A DNA stretch of 64,000 bases, from the NCBI RefSeq assembly GCF_900094735.1, contig NZ_FMBM01000002.1:1674001-1738000 (forward strand), written 5' to 3'. This DNA is from Saliniramus fredricksonii. Its GTDB lineage: Bacteria; Pseudomonadota; Alphaproteobacteria; Rhizobiales; Beijerinckiaceae. The notes beneath the pieces are model-generated. The model saw only the letters and a program-made list of their open reading frames with translations. It ran no database searches and was not told the DNA's origin. This document shows positions 8,467 to 15,883 of the stretch, piece after piece. How positions within the stretch are numbered: position 1 is the stretch's first letter; each line of letters begins with the position of its first letter. A program made the translations under genes and the position numbers.

Positions 8467-9102
8467 GTGTCCGACAGATCGTCAGAAAAACGGGTAGGCC
8501 GGTCGCACGGGAGCCGGTTCGGGCTCCGCAGCCTGCGCACCCTGCTCGCGGCCATCGCCCTGTCCGGCCTCGTCGGCGCATGTGGTGCTGCACCGGCGCT
8601 CACCGTCTTCAGCCTCAGTGCGCCGGAACAGCGCATCGACGCCGCGCGCAGTCTGCCCGGCCTGCTGCTGATCGCCGAGCCGTCGACGATCCAGATCCTC
8701 GACAGCGAGCGCATTGTGGTACGTGGGGGTGACGGATCACTGAGCTACCTGCCCGGCACGCAATGGGCCGATCAGCTGCCCGCCCTTGTCCAGTCCCGCA
8801 TGGTGGCGACCTTCGAGAACACTTCGCGCATCGGCGCCGTCAGCCGCCCGGGCGACCGCGTGAGCCCGGATTTCCAGATCAACACGGAGATCCGCCGTTT
8901 CGAGATCGACACGACGCGCGGCGAGGCCGTTGTCGAGCTTTCCCTGCGCGCCACACGCGAATCGGATGGACGCATCGCCCGCGCGCGCGTCTTCCGTGCC
9001 AGCGCGCCTGTCGGCGCCGTCACCGGCCCGGGCGCCGTGCGCGCGCTCGACGCCGCGCTGTCACAGGCTCTGATCGAAATCGTCGGCTGGGCCGGCTCAT
9101 AA
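8467..9102 (+). CDS. ABC-transporter auxiliary lipoprotein (PqiC/DUF330-like)
   Basis: About 211 residues with a lipoprotein signal: basic start, hydrophobic core and lipobox LSGLVGAC (modified Cys about residue 39). The mature part has the pattern of ABC_trans_aux/PqiC proteins: FSLSAPEQR at the N-terminus, a central DSERIVVR and GTQWADQLPALVQ, and a long C-terminal helix. Such lipoproteins sit in the outer membrane as partners of MCE complexes. The start is uncertain: GTG 8467 has GGGAG ten bases upstream and gives a normal signal-peptide length; ATG 8395, one base after mlaD, would put the lipobox Cys at residue 63. It is the last gene of the Mla operon and is convergent with the YbaK gene, six bases away. 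Confidence 0.8.
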   Translation: MSDRSSEKRVGRSHGSRFGLRSLRTLLAAIALSGLVGACGAAPALTVFSLSAPEQRIDAARSLPGLLLIAEPSTIQILDSERIVVRGGDGSLSYLPGTQWADQLPALVQSRMVATFENTSRIGAVSRPGDRVSPDFQINTEIRRFEIDTTRGEAVVELSLRATRESDGRIARARVFRASAPVGAVTGPGAVRALDAALSQALIEIVGWAGS

Positions 9103-9108
9103 GCGACA

Positions 9109-9591
9109 TCAGCCTTTCACGCTGATGATCTGCGCGTCGGTGGCAGCCTGAAGCGCTCGCGGGTCGACCGAGAATACCGCATTGGGCGTGCCCGCTGCCG
9201 CCCAGACGACATCATGCGCGAGCAGATCCGCGTCCATATAGGTCGCCAGCGGGGCAGCATGGCCGAAAGGCGGGATGCCGCCGATAGCGAAGCCGGTCAC
9301 CTTGCGCACATATGCGCCGCGAGGCCGCTCCAGCGCCTCACCGAGATGCACCGCGACGCCAGCCTCGTCGACGCGATTGTCTCCGCTGACAAGCAACAAC
9401 ACATCGCGCCTGCTCTGCGCACCGGTGAAGACCAGGGATTTCACGATCTGGCCGGCGCGGCACCCGCAGGCTGCGGCAGCATCCTCGGCAGTGCGCGTCG
9501 AATCCGGCATCAGAACGATCTCGATCGCCAGACCAAGTTCAGCAGCTGCGGCTGCGACACGCAGCGCGGCATCCGGAAGATTCTCCCTCAT
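9109..9591 (-). CDS. YbaK/EbsC-family aminoacyl-tRNA deacylase
   Basis: A 160-residue protein of the YbaK/ProX editing-domain family. Visible hallmarks are the invariant Lys in IVKSLVF, the GDNRVD turn and the loop GFAIGGIPPFGH that shapes the active site. Members hydrolyse mischarged tRNAs such as Cys-tRNA(Pro) or Ala-tRNA(Pro) in the cytoplasm. The start at ATG 9591 is supported by GAGGGG/AAGGGG just upstream; a longer frame to 9714 would overlap the upstream phosphoesterase gene and lacks similarity. Specificity for a particular mischarged tRNA cannot be deduced. Confidence 0.85.
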   Translation of the reverse strand: MRENLPDAALRVAAAAAELGLAIEIVLMPDSTRTAEDAAAACGCRAGQIVKSLVFTGAQSRRDVLLLVSGDNRVDEAGVAVHLGEALERPRGAYVRKVTGFAIGGIPPFGHAAPLATYMDADLLAHDVVWAAAGTPNAVFSVDPRALQAATDAQIISVKG

Positions 9592-9619
9592 GGCCCCTTG
9601 GCCCCTCCCCTTCAGATCG

Positions 9620-10558
9620 TCACTGACGCGCGTGTTTCCCGCGCTTGAGCGATTCCCGCAAACCGCCGCTCTTGCGCGCCAGCGAGACGTTCTCGAGAAA
9701 ACCGATACTGCCATCCGCCTTCAGCCCGCGCATCTGCGCCTTGACGGTGAAACCGTAATCGGCGAGCGCGATGTCGAAGAGATAATAGGCGGCGCGATGC
9801 GCGATGGTCCCGCCCCGCGACGAGGCCGAGGGCGCCCCGATCACCGGGACACGCCCGTCCGGTCCGGGAATCGTGGCGACCGTCCCGATATGGTTGTGCC
9901 CATGCAGCACCAGATCTGCCCCGGTGCGGGCGATCATCTCCTCGAATTTGCGCGAATCGGTCAGATTGCGACCGGCCGAGGCGCCCGCCACGTGCGGAGG
10001 GTGGTGAATCATCACGACCCGGCACAACCCCTCCTCCGCCAGCCCGTCGAGCAGTTTCTCGGCGGCATCGAGCTGCGTCTGCCCCATGCGCCCGCTGGCG
10101 ACGAAGGGCGCCGTCGGGATTGCCGAGGACAGGCCGACCAGCGCGACATGATCGCGCCGGCGCACATAGGGAAACACCCCTTCCTCGCCCGCATCATCAC
10201 GCGTCCACGGACCGCAGACCGTGAGCAAGCCCGCCAGCGCGCCCTCGATATAGGCGTCGTGATTGCCGGGCACGAAGCTCACGGCATCGGGTTCACCGAG
10301 GCTTGCGAGGAATTCGCGCGCGGCATCCCATTCCTGGGGCAGCCCGATATTGGCGATATCGCCCGTACAGGCGATATGATCGGGGCGCTGGTTACGCATA
10401 TCCTGCACGAGCGCGGCGAGGAGTTCCATGTCATGCGCGCGATCACGCCCGCGATGCCAGTTGATGAAGCCGGTCAGCCGCTTGCCCATCAATTCGCGCA
10501 GGCGCGGGCGGGGCAGCGGGCCGACATGCGGATCGGTCAGATGTGCGATGCGAAACAT
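9620..10558 (-). CDS. metallophosphoesterase (calcineurin-like, cAMP phosphodiesterase type)
   Basis: 312 residues with the full calcineurin-like metal set: LTDPHVG (Asp9, His11), TGDIAN, PGNHDAY, MIHHPPH and LHGHNH. The order and spacing fit class III cyclic-nucleotide phosphodiesterases and UDP-diacylglucosamine-type enzymes; no signal peptide is seen, so it is cytoplasmic. It lies 28 bases upstream of the YbaK gene and probably shares its transcript. The substrate is unknown. Confidence 0.85.
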   Translation of the reverse strand: MFRIAHLTDPHVGPLPRPRLRELMGKRLTGFINWHRGRDRAHDMELLAALVQDMRNQRPDHIACTGDIANIGLPQEWDAAREFLASLGEPDAVSFVPGNHDAYIEGALAGLLTVCGPWTRDDAGEEGVFPYVRRRDHVALVGLSSAIPTAPFVASGRMGQTQLDAAEKLLDGLAEEGLCRVVMIHHPPHVAGASAGRNLTDSRKFEEMIARTGADLVLHGHNHIGTVATIPGPDGRVPVIGAPSASSRGGTIAHRAAYYLFDIALADYGFTVKAQMRGLKADGSIGFLENVSLARKSGGLRESLKRGKHARQ

Positions 10559-10725
10559 TGTGTCCTATAACGCCGTGAGCCTTGCAGAGTTCGCGCGCCC
10601 GGCCCGCGACGTCAAGCGCGAAGGGCGGATGCGGCTTTGCTTTTCGTACGCAAGCGTGCATTTTTCGTGACGGCGTCTCGCAGCATCTTCGCCGCTTCCC
10701 GATACTGGTATGGAGCCGTTCGGCC

Positions 10726-11181
10726 TTGACCCCTTTCCTGCGCATCCCGCTGCATCTGTTCTGGCGTCTGACGCGTGGCATGACGCTCGGCGTGCGCGCC
10801 ATCGTCACGGACGAACGGGGGCGCATCTGCCTCGTACGCCATACCTATACGCCCGGCTGGCTGTTGCCCGGCGGCGGCGTCGAGCCCGGAGAGACCACAC
10901 TCGAAGCGCTCGAACGCGAGCTGCGCGAGGAAGCCGCCATCGGGCTTGCCGATACACCGCAGCTGCTGGGCCTCTTTCACAATCGCGCCGCATCGCAGCG
11001 CGATCATGTCGCACTCTATCACGCGGCTGCGATCACCCGTCTCGACACGCCGCGCCCGCACCTCGAAATCGCCGAGCGCGGCTTCTTTGCACCCGACGCA
11101 TTGCCTGAGGGCACATCGCCCGCCACGCTGCGGCGCATCGCCGAATGGCGAGAGGGGCGTGCGCCGGCCGCGCAATGGTAG
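10726..11181 (+). CDS. Nudix hydrolase
   Basis: About 151 residues with an intact Nudix box, GGVEPGETTLEALERELREE plus AAI, holding the metal-binding REXXEE core. The segment before it (RGMTLGVRAIVTD, VRHTYTPGWLLPGGG) is the usual start of the Nudix fold. The start is ambiguous: TTG 10726 keeps a short amphipathic leader (FLRIPLHLFWRLTRG) that I recall from related alphaproteobacterial proteins, whereas ATG 10780 would begin directly at the fold. The substrate is unknown. It is divergent from the phosphoesterase and probably co-transcribed with the GNAT gene 122 bases downstream. Confidence 0.8.
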   Translation: MTPFLRIPLHLFWRLTRGMTLGVRAIVTDERGRICLVRHTYTPGWLLPGGGVEPGETTLEALERELREEAAIGLADTPQLLGLFHNRAASQRDHVALYHAAAITRLDTPRPHLEIAERGFFAPDALPEGTSPATLRRIAEWREGRAPAAQW

Positions 11182-11303
11182 CGGAGTCGGCATGCCCCTG
11201 CGGACGTTGCGCCATGCGAAGGCGACTGCTATGCGCCTCTTCGTCGCGTTGGTTTCGGCTCCCGGAGGCACAGCGTCGACGGGCAATTGCGACTGACGGA
11301 ACC

Positions 11304-11813
11304 ATGACCGAACTGACGCTGACCATCCGCCCCGAGCAACCGGGCGACCACGCGACGATCGAGCGGCTTCACGCGCGGGCCTTCGGGCCCGGCCGCTTTG
11401 CCCGCACCGCCTTCCGCCTGCGCGAAGGCGTCGATCACGATCTCTCGCTGTCTTTCGCCGCGCATGTCGGAACGCTGCTCGTGGGCTCCATACGCCTCAG
11501 TCCCGTCTGGGCGGGAGACGTCCCGGCGCTGGTTCTTGGGCCTCTGACGGTCGAGCCCGCTTTCAAGGATCGCGGGATCGGCGGTGCGCTGGTGCGCCAT
11601 GCGCTGGAGCAGGCGCGCTCACGGGGTGAGCATATGGTTCTGCTCGTCGGCGATTGCGCTTACTATCGACGGTTCGGATTCGAACCCGTCCCACCCGGGC
11701 GGCTCAGATTGCCGGGCCCGGTTGATCCGGCCCGCTTGCTGGCCTGCGCGCTCGTCACCGGTTCGGGCGACACGGCACGAGGCGAAGTACGCCCGCGCCT
11801 TGCCGATCGGTAA
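11304..11813 (+). CDS. GNAT-family N-acetyltransferase (YhbS-like)
   Basis: 169 residues. The acetyl-CoA site is the LGPLTVEPAFKDRGIGGALV stretch (motif A, with R/Q-x-x-G-x-G/A as DRGIGG), followed by HMVLLVGDCAYYRRFGFEP (motif B; YYRRFGF is typical of YhbS/COG3153 proteins). It is a soluble cytoplasmic acyltransferase with unknown acceptor. The start at ATG 11304 agrees with the beginning of the first GNAT strand (LTLTIRPEQPGDHATIERLH). Confidence 0.85.
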   Translation: MTELTLTIRPEQPGDHATIERLHARAFGPGRFARTAFRLREGVDHDLSLSFAAHVGTLLVGSIRLSPVWAGDVPALVLGPLTVEPAFKDRGIGGALVRHALEQARSRGEHMVLLVGDCAYYRRFGFEPVPPGRLRLPGPVDPARLLACALVTGSGDTARGEVRPRLADR

Positions 11814-11824
11814 GCCGGGAGCGC

Positions 11825-12028
11825 TCAGCGCCGGCTGCGCACCCGCACCGGCACCGGCTGCAAGGCCGGCTCACGCCCCTGCAGCGACCAGCCGAGACGG
11901 TGATAGGCGAGCGCCCGTTCGACCAGCGCCCCAGCCTTCGCCGCGAGCCCCATCTGCTTGAGCATGCGGGCCTGCTTCACCATGTAGCGGGCCAGCGACC
12001 GGTATTCCTGAGCATGACGTCTTTGCAT
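11825..12028 (-). CDS. small basic hypothetical protein
   Basis: A 67-residue, strongly basic protein with a predicted helix pair (YRSLARYMVKQARMLKQMG and AGALVERALAYHRLGWSL) and a Pro/Arg-rich tail. GGGGAGA lies a proper distance before ATG 12028, which argues for a real gene. It is convergent with the GNAT gene and divergent from the FAD oxidoreductase. I do not recognise the family. Confidence 0.5.
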   Translation of the reverse strand: MQRRHAQEYRSLARYMVKQARMLKQMGLAAKAGALVERALAYHRLGWSLQGREPALQPVPVRVRSRR

Positions 12029-12152
12029 CGTTCATCTCCCCTTGCTAACCATCATACGCATGAACCTTGTGCGCAGATTGCGCGCAGACAGGCACAAACG
12101 GTCGCAGGGGAGCAAAGCCCCGGCCCGCCGCCGATCATCCGGGAGACGGAAT

Positions 12153-13121
12153 ATGCAAAGCCGTGCGCATGTCGCGATCATCGGGGCAGGAATGGCCGGA
12201 GCCGCCGCCGCACGGCGCCTCGCCGATGCCGGCCTCGCCGTGACCCTGTTCGAGAAAAGCCGGGGCCCCGGCGGGCGTATGGCGACGCGGCGGCTCGACG
12301 GAGGTGTTTTCGATCACGGCGCGCAGTTCTTCCGCGCCCGCAACCCGCGCTTCGCCGCTTCCGTCCAGGGCTGGCAGGAAGCCGGGCTCGTCGCCGTCTG
12401 GGATGCCGATCACGCCGACCTGGACACGCAGCCGCGCTATGTCGGCACACCTGCGATGAACGCGCCGGTCAAGGCGCTGATCGGCGATCTGCCGGTCCAT
12501 ACCGGCAATCCGGTCACCGCCCTTCACGCGGAAGGTGGCCGCTGGCGCGTCGCGGCGGAGGGCGCACCGGATATCCTGTTCGACGCGGTCCTGATCGCCA
12601 TCCCGTCGGCCCAGGCGCACACGCTCGCGGCAACCGCCGACTGGAACCCACCCGCGCTCGTGCCCGCGCGTCACGCCCCCTGCCTGACCCTGATGCTCGG
12701 CTATCCCGAGCCCCTGGACCTGCCTGCCTTCATGGCGATCGAGGACGAGACCATCGCCTGGATCGCCGATAACAGCAGCAAGCCCGACCGGCCCCTGCCG
12801 CGCGGCGAATCCGACATGCATTGCGTCGTGATCCACGCCACGCCGGAATGGTCGCGCGCGCATCTCGACGCCGATATGCAGGATGTGATCGGCCAACTCT
12901 ATGCGCGCCATGTCGGCATCACCGGCATCATGGACGAGCCGGTCCACGGCGATTTGCATCGCTGGCGCTACGCCCAGGTCACCGATCCCCTCGGCGAGCC
13001 CTGCCTCATCGACCCCGCCCGCCGCCTCGCCGCCTGCGGCGACTGGTGCCTCGGCCCGCGCGTCGAAGCCGCCTTCGACAGCGGTGAGGCGGCGGCGGCG
13101 GCGTTGCTGGAGGTGTTGTGA
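12153..13121 (+). CDS. NAD(P)/FAD-dependent oxidoreductase (renalase-like)
   Basis: 322 residues beginning with a Rossmann dinucleotide-binding motif (VAIIGAGMAGAAAARRL) and the second FAD motif GGRMATRR, then DHGAQFFRAR. The C-terminal CGDWCLGPRVEAAFDSG is the closing FAD-contact loop of the renalase/amine-oxidase-like group. It is probably soluble. The physiological substrate is unknown. ATG 12153 is chosen for GGAG just upstream and because the fold starts immediately; an in-frame extension to 12042 would add basic residues of no known domain. Confidence 0.85.
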   Translation: MQSRAHVAIIGAGMAGAAAARRLADAGLAVTLFEKSRGPGGRMATRRLDGGVFDHGAQFFRARNPRFAASVQGWQEAGLVAVWDADHADLDTQPRYVGTPAMNAPVKALIGDLPVHTGNPVTALHAEGGRWRVAAEGAPDILFDAVLIAIPSAQAHTLAATADWNPPALVPARHAPCLTLMLGYPEPLDLPAFMAIEDETIAWIADNSSKPDRPLPRGESDMHCVVIHATPEWSRAHLDADMQDVIGQLYARHVGITGIMDEPVHGDLHRWRYAQVTDPLGEPCLIDPARRLAACGDWCLGPRVEAAFDSGEAAAAALLEVL

Positions 13122-13261
13122 GGGGGGCTTGCATAGCTGGCGAGCCCAGTAAATGCAGATACCCCCATTTCCGCAAGCACTGTTTCTACCAAAGAGACGC
13201 GGTCTCCGCGACGCCAATTCAACCGATATGCCGCTTCGGCAAACCCTGGCCTGCAATTGAC

Positions 13262-13363
13262 CTAGAAACCCAGGCTTCCAGCGTCATCGGAAACGATACC
13301 ACCAGCCGCTCTGTAGACACTAAGGAGCTGGGTTGCGAGCATGTTGCCGAGAAGCTCCTCCAT
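13262..13363 (-). pseudogene. displaced C-terminal segment of the Fic gene
   Basis: This out-of-frame piece reads MEELLGNMLATQLLSVY and onward to a TAG at 13262-13264. It is the family-typical C-terminal helix of Fic proteins of this type and would directly follow EGRLDLS if one base were removed near 13365. It is not expected to be translated on its own. Confidence 0.65.
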
Positions 13364-13952
13364 GCGACAGGTCGAGGCGCCCCTCTGACCAAGAGCGATC
13401 AGCGGCATCGAGCGCATCGAAATAAGGCTGCCGCCGCTCGACGATCTGGTCTGGGATGGTCGGGGTTCCGGGTAGGACATAACCGGTCTTGATCGACATT
13501 ACGACGTAGGAGAGGATCCGGGATGTCCTGCCATTGCCATCCGCGAACGGGTGTATCCAGTTCAGGCGCCACATAAGATAAGCGCCCGGATGAAGGGACG
13601 TTGCGTCCACCCAATTTGCGTTCACGTAATCGCACATCTCCTCGACGAGTTCAGGAACGATGTGGGAGTCGGGTGGAGTATGTGCACTGCCCTCAATCGA
13701 AACGCCGGCCGGGCGAAAATTTCCGGCAAACATGCTCAAGCCCTGTAGGGCCTCGCGATGAAGGCTCAGGATCAAGGAGACCCGCAATCTGAAGCACCCA
13801 CCCCGCTCGAGCGCCGACTGAACCGTCGCAATTCCGGCATCGTATTGCCTGAGACCGTTTCTGGCCTCGACCTCGGCCTTTTCGACAGGATCACTGATCA
13901 GTTGCGGCTCGAATGCGCGACTGTCCCGCTTGTCAGGACCGCTGGCCATCAT
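13320..13952 (-). CDS. Fic-family protein (AMPylation toxin type), 3' end frameshifted
   Basis: The frame encodes about 210 residues with the complete Fic core: the catalytic loop HPFADGNGRTSR (His at about residue 134) and the flanking SLHPGAYLMWRLNWI and VLPGTPTIPDQI. Fic enzymes transfer AMP or other nucleotide parts to target hydroxyls. After EGRLDLS the frame drifts into about 14 unrelated residues, while the expected family ending (MEELLGNMLATQLLSVY) is found in another frame, starting at 13363 and stopping at 13262. One extra base or a two-base loss at about 13362-13366 explains this. The catalytic core is intact, so the shortened protein might still act. It overlaps the antitoxin gene upstream. 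ATG 13952 or 13949 are the likely starts; 13979 is possible. Confidence 0.8.
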   Translation of the reverse strand: MMASGPDKRDSRAFEPQLISDPVEKAEVEARNGLRQYDAGIATVQSALERGGCFRLRVSLILSLHREALQGLSMFAGNFRPAGVSIEGSAHTPPDSHIVPELVEEMCDYVNANWVDATSLHPGAYLMWRLNWIHPFADGNGRTSRILSYVVMSIKTGYVLPGTPTIPDQIVERRQPYFDALDAADRSWSEGRLDLSHGGASRQHARNPAP

Positions 13953-14136
13953 CGCCTTGTGCCTTCGCCTCACGCGCAAGACGCTCGGACTGTTCGGCGA
14001 CCATCTCCCGCGTGATCCGGCTGTTTTCGAAAGCGGTATTGCCGTAGGCGAAACTCCGGCGCTGCTCTTCTCGCTGTTCGGGGGACTGCCTGATCCGCCG
14101 CGCGGCTTCGATCAGCTCCGAAAGGGCGCCCGTCAT
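13933..14136 (-). CDS. antitoxin of the Fic module (inhibitory-helix protein)
   Basis: A 67-residue protein immediately upstream of fic, overlapping it by about 20 bases. It contains YGNTAFENSRITREMV. This aligns position by position with the inhibitory helix of Fic proteins (SSAIEGNTITREEV-like), with the conserved Glu that blocks the ATP gamma-phosphate site; the usual Ser/Thr four residues before it is Asn here and a Thr sits one position later. In class I Fic systems the inhibitory helix is on a separate small antitoxin, such as VbhA. The start at ATG 14136 has GGAGG five bases upstream. Confidence 0.65.
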   Translation of the reverse strand: MTGALSELIEAARRIRQSPEQREEQRRSFAYGNTAFENSRITREMVAEQSERLAREAKAQGDDGQRS

Positions 14137-14194
14137 TTCCACCTCCCTCGATTCGACATGTCATTGAACAACGCTTCGCGCGCATTGACGAATC

Positions 14195-14208
14195 GTTTCT
14201 CGAGAAAC
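14195..14208. promoter_or_regulatory. 14-bp perfect palindrome upstream of the Fic operon
   Basis: GTTTCTCGAGAAAC is a perfect palindrome 59 bases upstream of the antitoxin start. Toxin-antitoxin operons are usually autoregulated at such sites. The binding protein is unknown and this is a positional inference. Confidence 0.4.
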
Positions 14209-14264
14209 AACTGGATTTCTGTAACGACACAACCAGAAAATTGCGGCACACACCCCGAAACCCA

Positions 14265-14291
14265 ACCGGCGCCCCGCATCCGGGCGCCGGT
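14265..14291 (-). terminator. hairpin terminator after the sulfhydrylase gene
   Basis: A 10-bp perfect GC-rich stem (ACCGGCGCCC at 14265-14274 with GGGCGCCGGT at 14282-14291) and a 7-nt loop lie 17 bases beyond the stop of the gene at 14309. The T-run on the minus side is short, whereas the plus side is followed by CCTCTTTTCC, so it may work in both directions. Confidence 0.6.
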
Positions 14292-14308
14292 CCTCTTTTC
14301 CGCTGGCC

Positions 14309-15589
14309 TTACCCCGCGAGCGCCTGATCGAGATCGGCGATCAGGTCGGCCACGTCCTCGATGCCGATGGAGAGGCGCACCACCTCCGGGCCGGCGCCGG
14401 CGGCGACGCGCTGTTCGTCGGTGAGCTGGCGATGGGTGGTGGAGGCCGGGTGGATGACCAGCGAGCGGGTATCGCCGATATTGGCCAGATGCGAGAACAG
14501 CTGCAGGTTGGAAACCAGCGAGACGCCCGCATCATAGCCGCCCTTGAGGCCGAAGGTGAAGACGGCGCCGGCGCCCTTGGGGCAATAGCGCTTGGCGAGT
14601 GCGTTGTAGCGATCGCCTTCCAGCCCCGGATAGCTGACCCATTCCACCGCCGGATGGGCAGCGAGATGCTTCGCCACGGCCAGCGCATTGTCGGAATGGC
14701 GCTGCATGCGCAAAGGCAGCGTCTCGATCCCGGTGAGGATCATGAAGGCGTTGAAGGGCGAGAGCGCCGGGCCGAGATCGCGCAGGCCGAGGACGCGGGT
14801 GGCGATGGCGAAGGCGAAATTGCCGAAGGTCTCGCCGAGCACCATGCCGTTATATTCCGGACGCGGCGCCGAGAGCATCGGATAGCGCTTGTCGCCGACC
14901 CAGTTGAAGCTGCCGCCATCGACGATCAGCCCGCCGATGGAATTGCCGTGGCCGCCGAGGAACTTCGTCGCCGAATGCACGATGATGTCGGCGCCGTGCT
15001 CGAAGGGCCGCACGAGATACGGCGTGCCCATGGTGTTGTCGACAATGAGCGGAATGTTGTGCTTCTTGGCGATCTCGGCGATCGCCGCGATATCGACGAT
15101 CACGCCGCCCGGATTGGCGATCGATTCGATGAAAATCGCCTTGGTCTTGTCGGTGACGGCGGCGTCGAAGGTGGCGGGATCCTCCGTATCGGCCCATTTC
15201 ACCTGCCAGCCGAAATTCTTGTAGGAATGGGTGAACTGGTTGATCGAACCGCCATAGAGCTTCTTGGCCGCAATGAACTCGTCCCCCGGCTCCATCAGCG
15301 CGTGCAGCGTCAGGAACTCCGCCGCGTGGCCGGATGCCACGGCGAGCGCCGCCGTACCGCCTTCGAGCGCCGCGACGCGCTGCTCCAGCACGGCGCAGGT
15401 CGGATTCGTGATCCGCGAATAGATATTGCCGAAGGCCTGCAACCCGAACAGCGACGCCGCGTGATCCACATCGTCGAAGACGAAGGAGGTGGTCTGGTAG
15501 ATCGGCGTGGCGCGCGCGCCGGTCGCGGGATCCGGCGTCGCACCGGCATGAATGGCGAGGGTATCGAAACCGGGCACTTGTTCTGTCAT
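14309..15589 (-). CDS. metY: O-acetylhomoserine sulfhydrylase (aminocarboxypropyltransferase)
   Basis: A 426-residue PLP enzyme of the Cys/Met metabolism family. Key parts: [12 protein letters not shown] near the N-terminus, [24 protein letters not shown] with the PLP-ring Asp, and [11 protein letters not shown] with the Schiff-base Lys. These match MetY-type enzymes that make homocysteine from O-acetylhomoserine and sulfide in the cytoplasm, rather than cystathionine synthases. The second ATG (15589) is preferred because GGGAG sits properly spaced before it. Homoserine dehydrogenase, which makes the precursor, is encoded divergently next door. A strong palindrome in the shared upstream region may be an operator. 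Confidence 0.92.
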   Translation of the reverse strand: MTEQVPGFDTLAIHAGATPDPATGARATPIYQTTSFVFDDVDHAASLFGLQAFGNIYSRITNPTCAVLEQRVAALEGGTAALAVASGHAAEFLTLHALMEPGDEFIAAKKLYGGSINQFTHSYKNFGWQVKWADTEDPATFDAAVTDKTKAIFIESIANPGGVIVDIAAIAEIAKKHNIPLIVDNTMGTPYLVRPFEHGADIIVHSATKFLGGHGNSIGGLIVDGGSFNWVGDKRYPMLSAPRPEYNGMVLGETFGNFAFAIATRVLGLRDLGPALSPFNAFMILTGIETLPLRMQRHSDNALAVAKHLAAHPAVEWVSYPGLEGDRYNALAKRYCPKGAGAVFTFGLKGGYDAGVSLVSNLQLFSHLANIGDTRSLVIHPASTTHRQLTDEQRVAAGAGPEVVRLSIGIEDVADLIADLDQALAG

Positions 15590-15661
15590 CGCTTGCATCT
15601 CCCTTGCGCGCCTGGCGCGGAATTGTTGCCCGAACGCGCCATGCGCAAATTCGTGCCTTGT

Positions 15662-15679
15662 AAAGAACGATCGTTCTTT
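15662..15679. promoter_or_regulatory. 18-bp perfect palindrome in the metY upstream region
   Basis: AAAGAACGATCGTTCTTT is a perfect palindrome 73 bases before the metY start. On the minus strand it directly follows a possible promoter (TTGACG about 16 bases before TTAAAA). The shape resembles operators of TetR-type repressors, but no cognate regulator gene lies in the window. Confidence 0.5.
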
Positions 15680-15792
15680 TAATAGAACACACCGGAAGCG
15701 TCAACGCAGTGATCCCCGCCCTCCTCCGGAGGCGACGCCATCGTGGCAGATATGTGCATGAGCGGCGAATCGCTGCTTCACTTCCTTGAACC

Positions 15793-15809
15793 GCACGGAA
15801 AAACCGTGC
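15793..15809 (+). other. small hairpin in the hom leader
   Basis: GCACGG and CCGTGC flank five A bases, forming a six-base-pair stem-loop about 75 bases upstream of the homoserine dehydrogenase start. It has no T-run. A role in leader-based control is possible but not shown. Confidence 0.25.
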
Positions 15810-15883
15810 AAGACAGGCACCAATCGACGCCAAGGCCGGCAGCTTCCGGAACCATGCGCGTCGGACTGATTTGGGTGAGATTG

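Noticed and set aside
7095-8714. Long antisense frame across mlaD
   Set aside because: The real gene has an MCE domain, membrane anchor and clear repeats; the antisense product has none.
15590-15742. SAM-II riboswitch upstream of metY
   Set aside because: The expected pseudoknot pattern is not recognisable; the region is dominated by a palindrome suggesting a protein operator instead.
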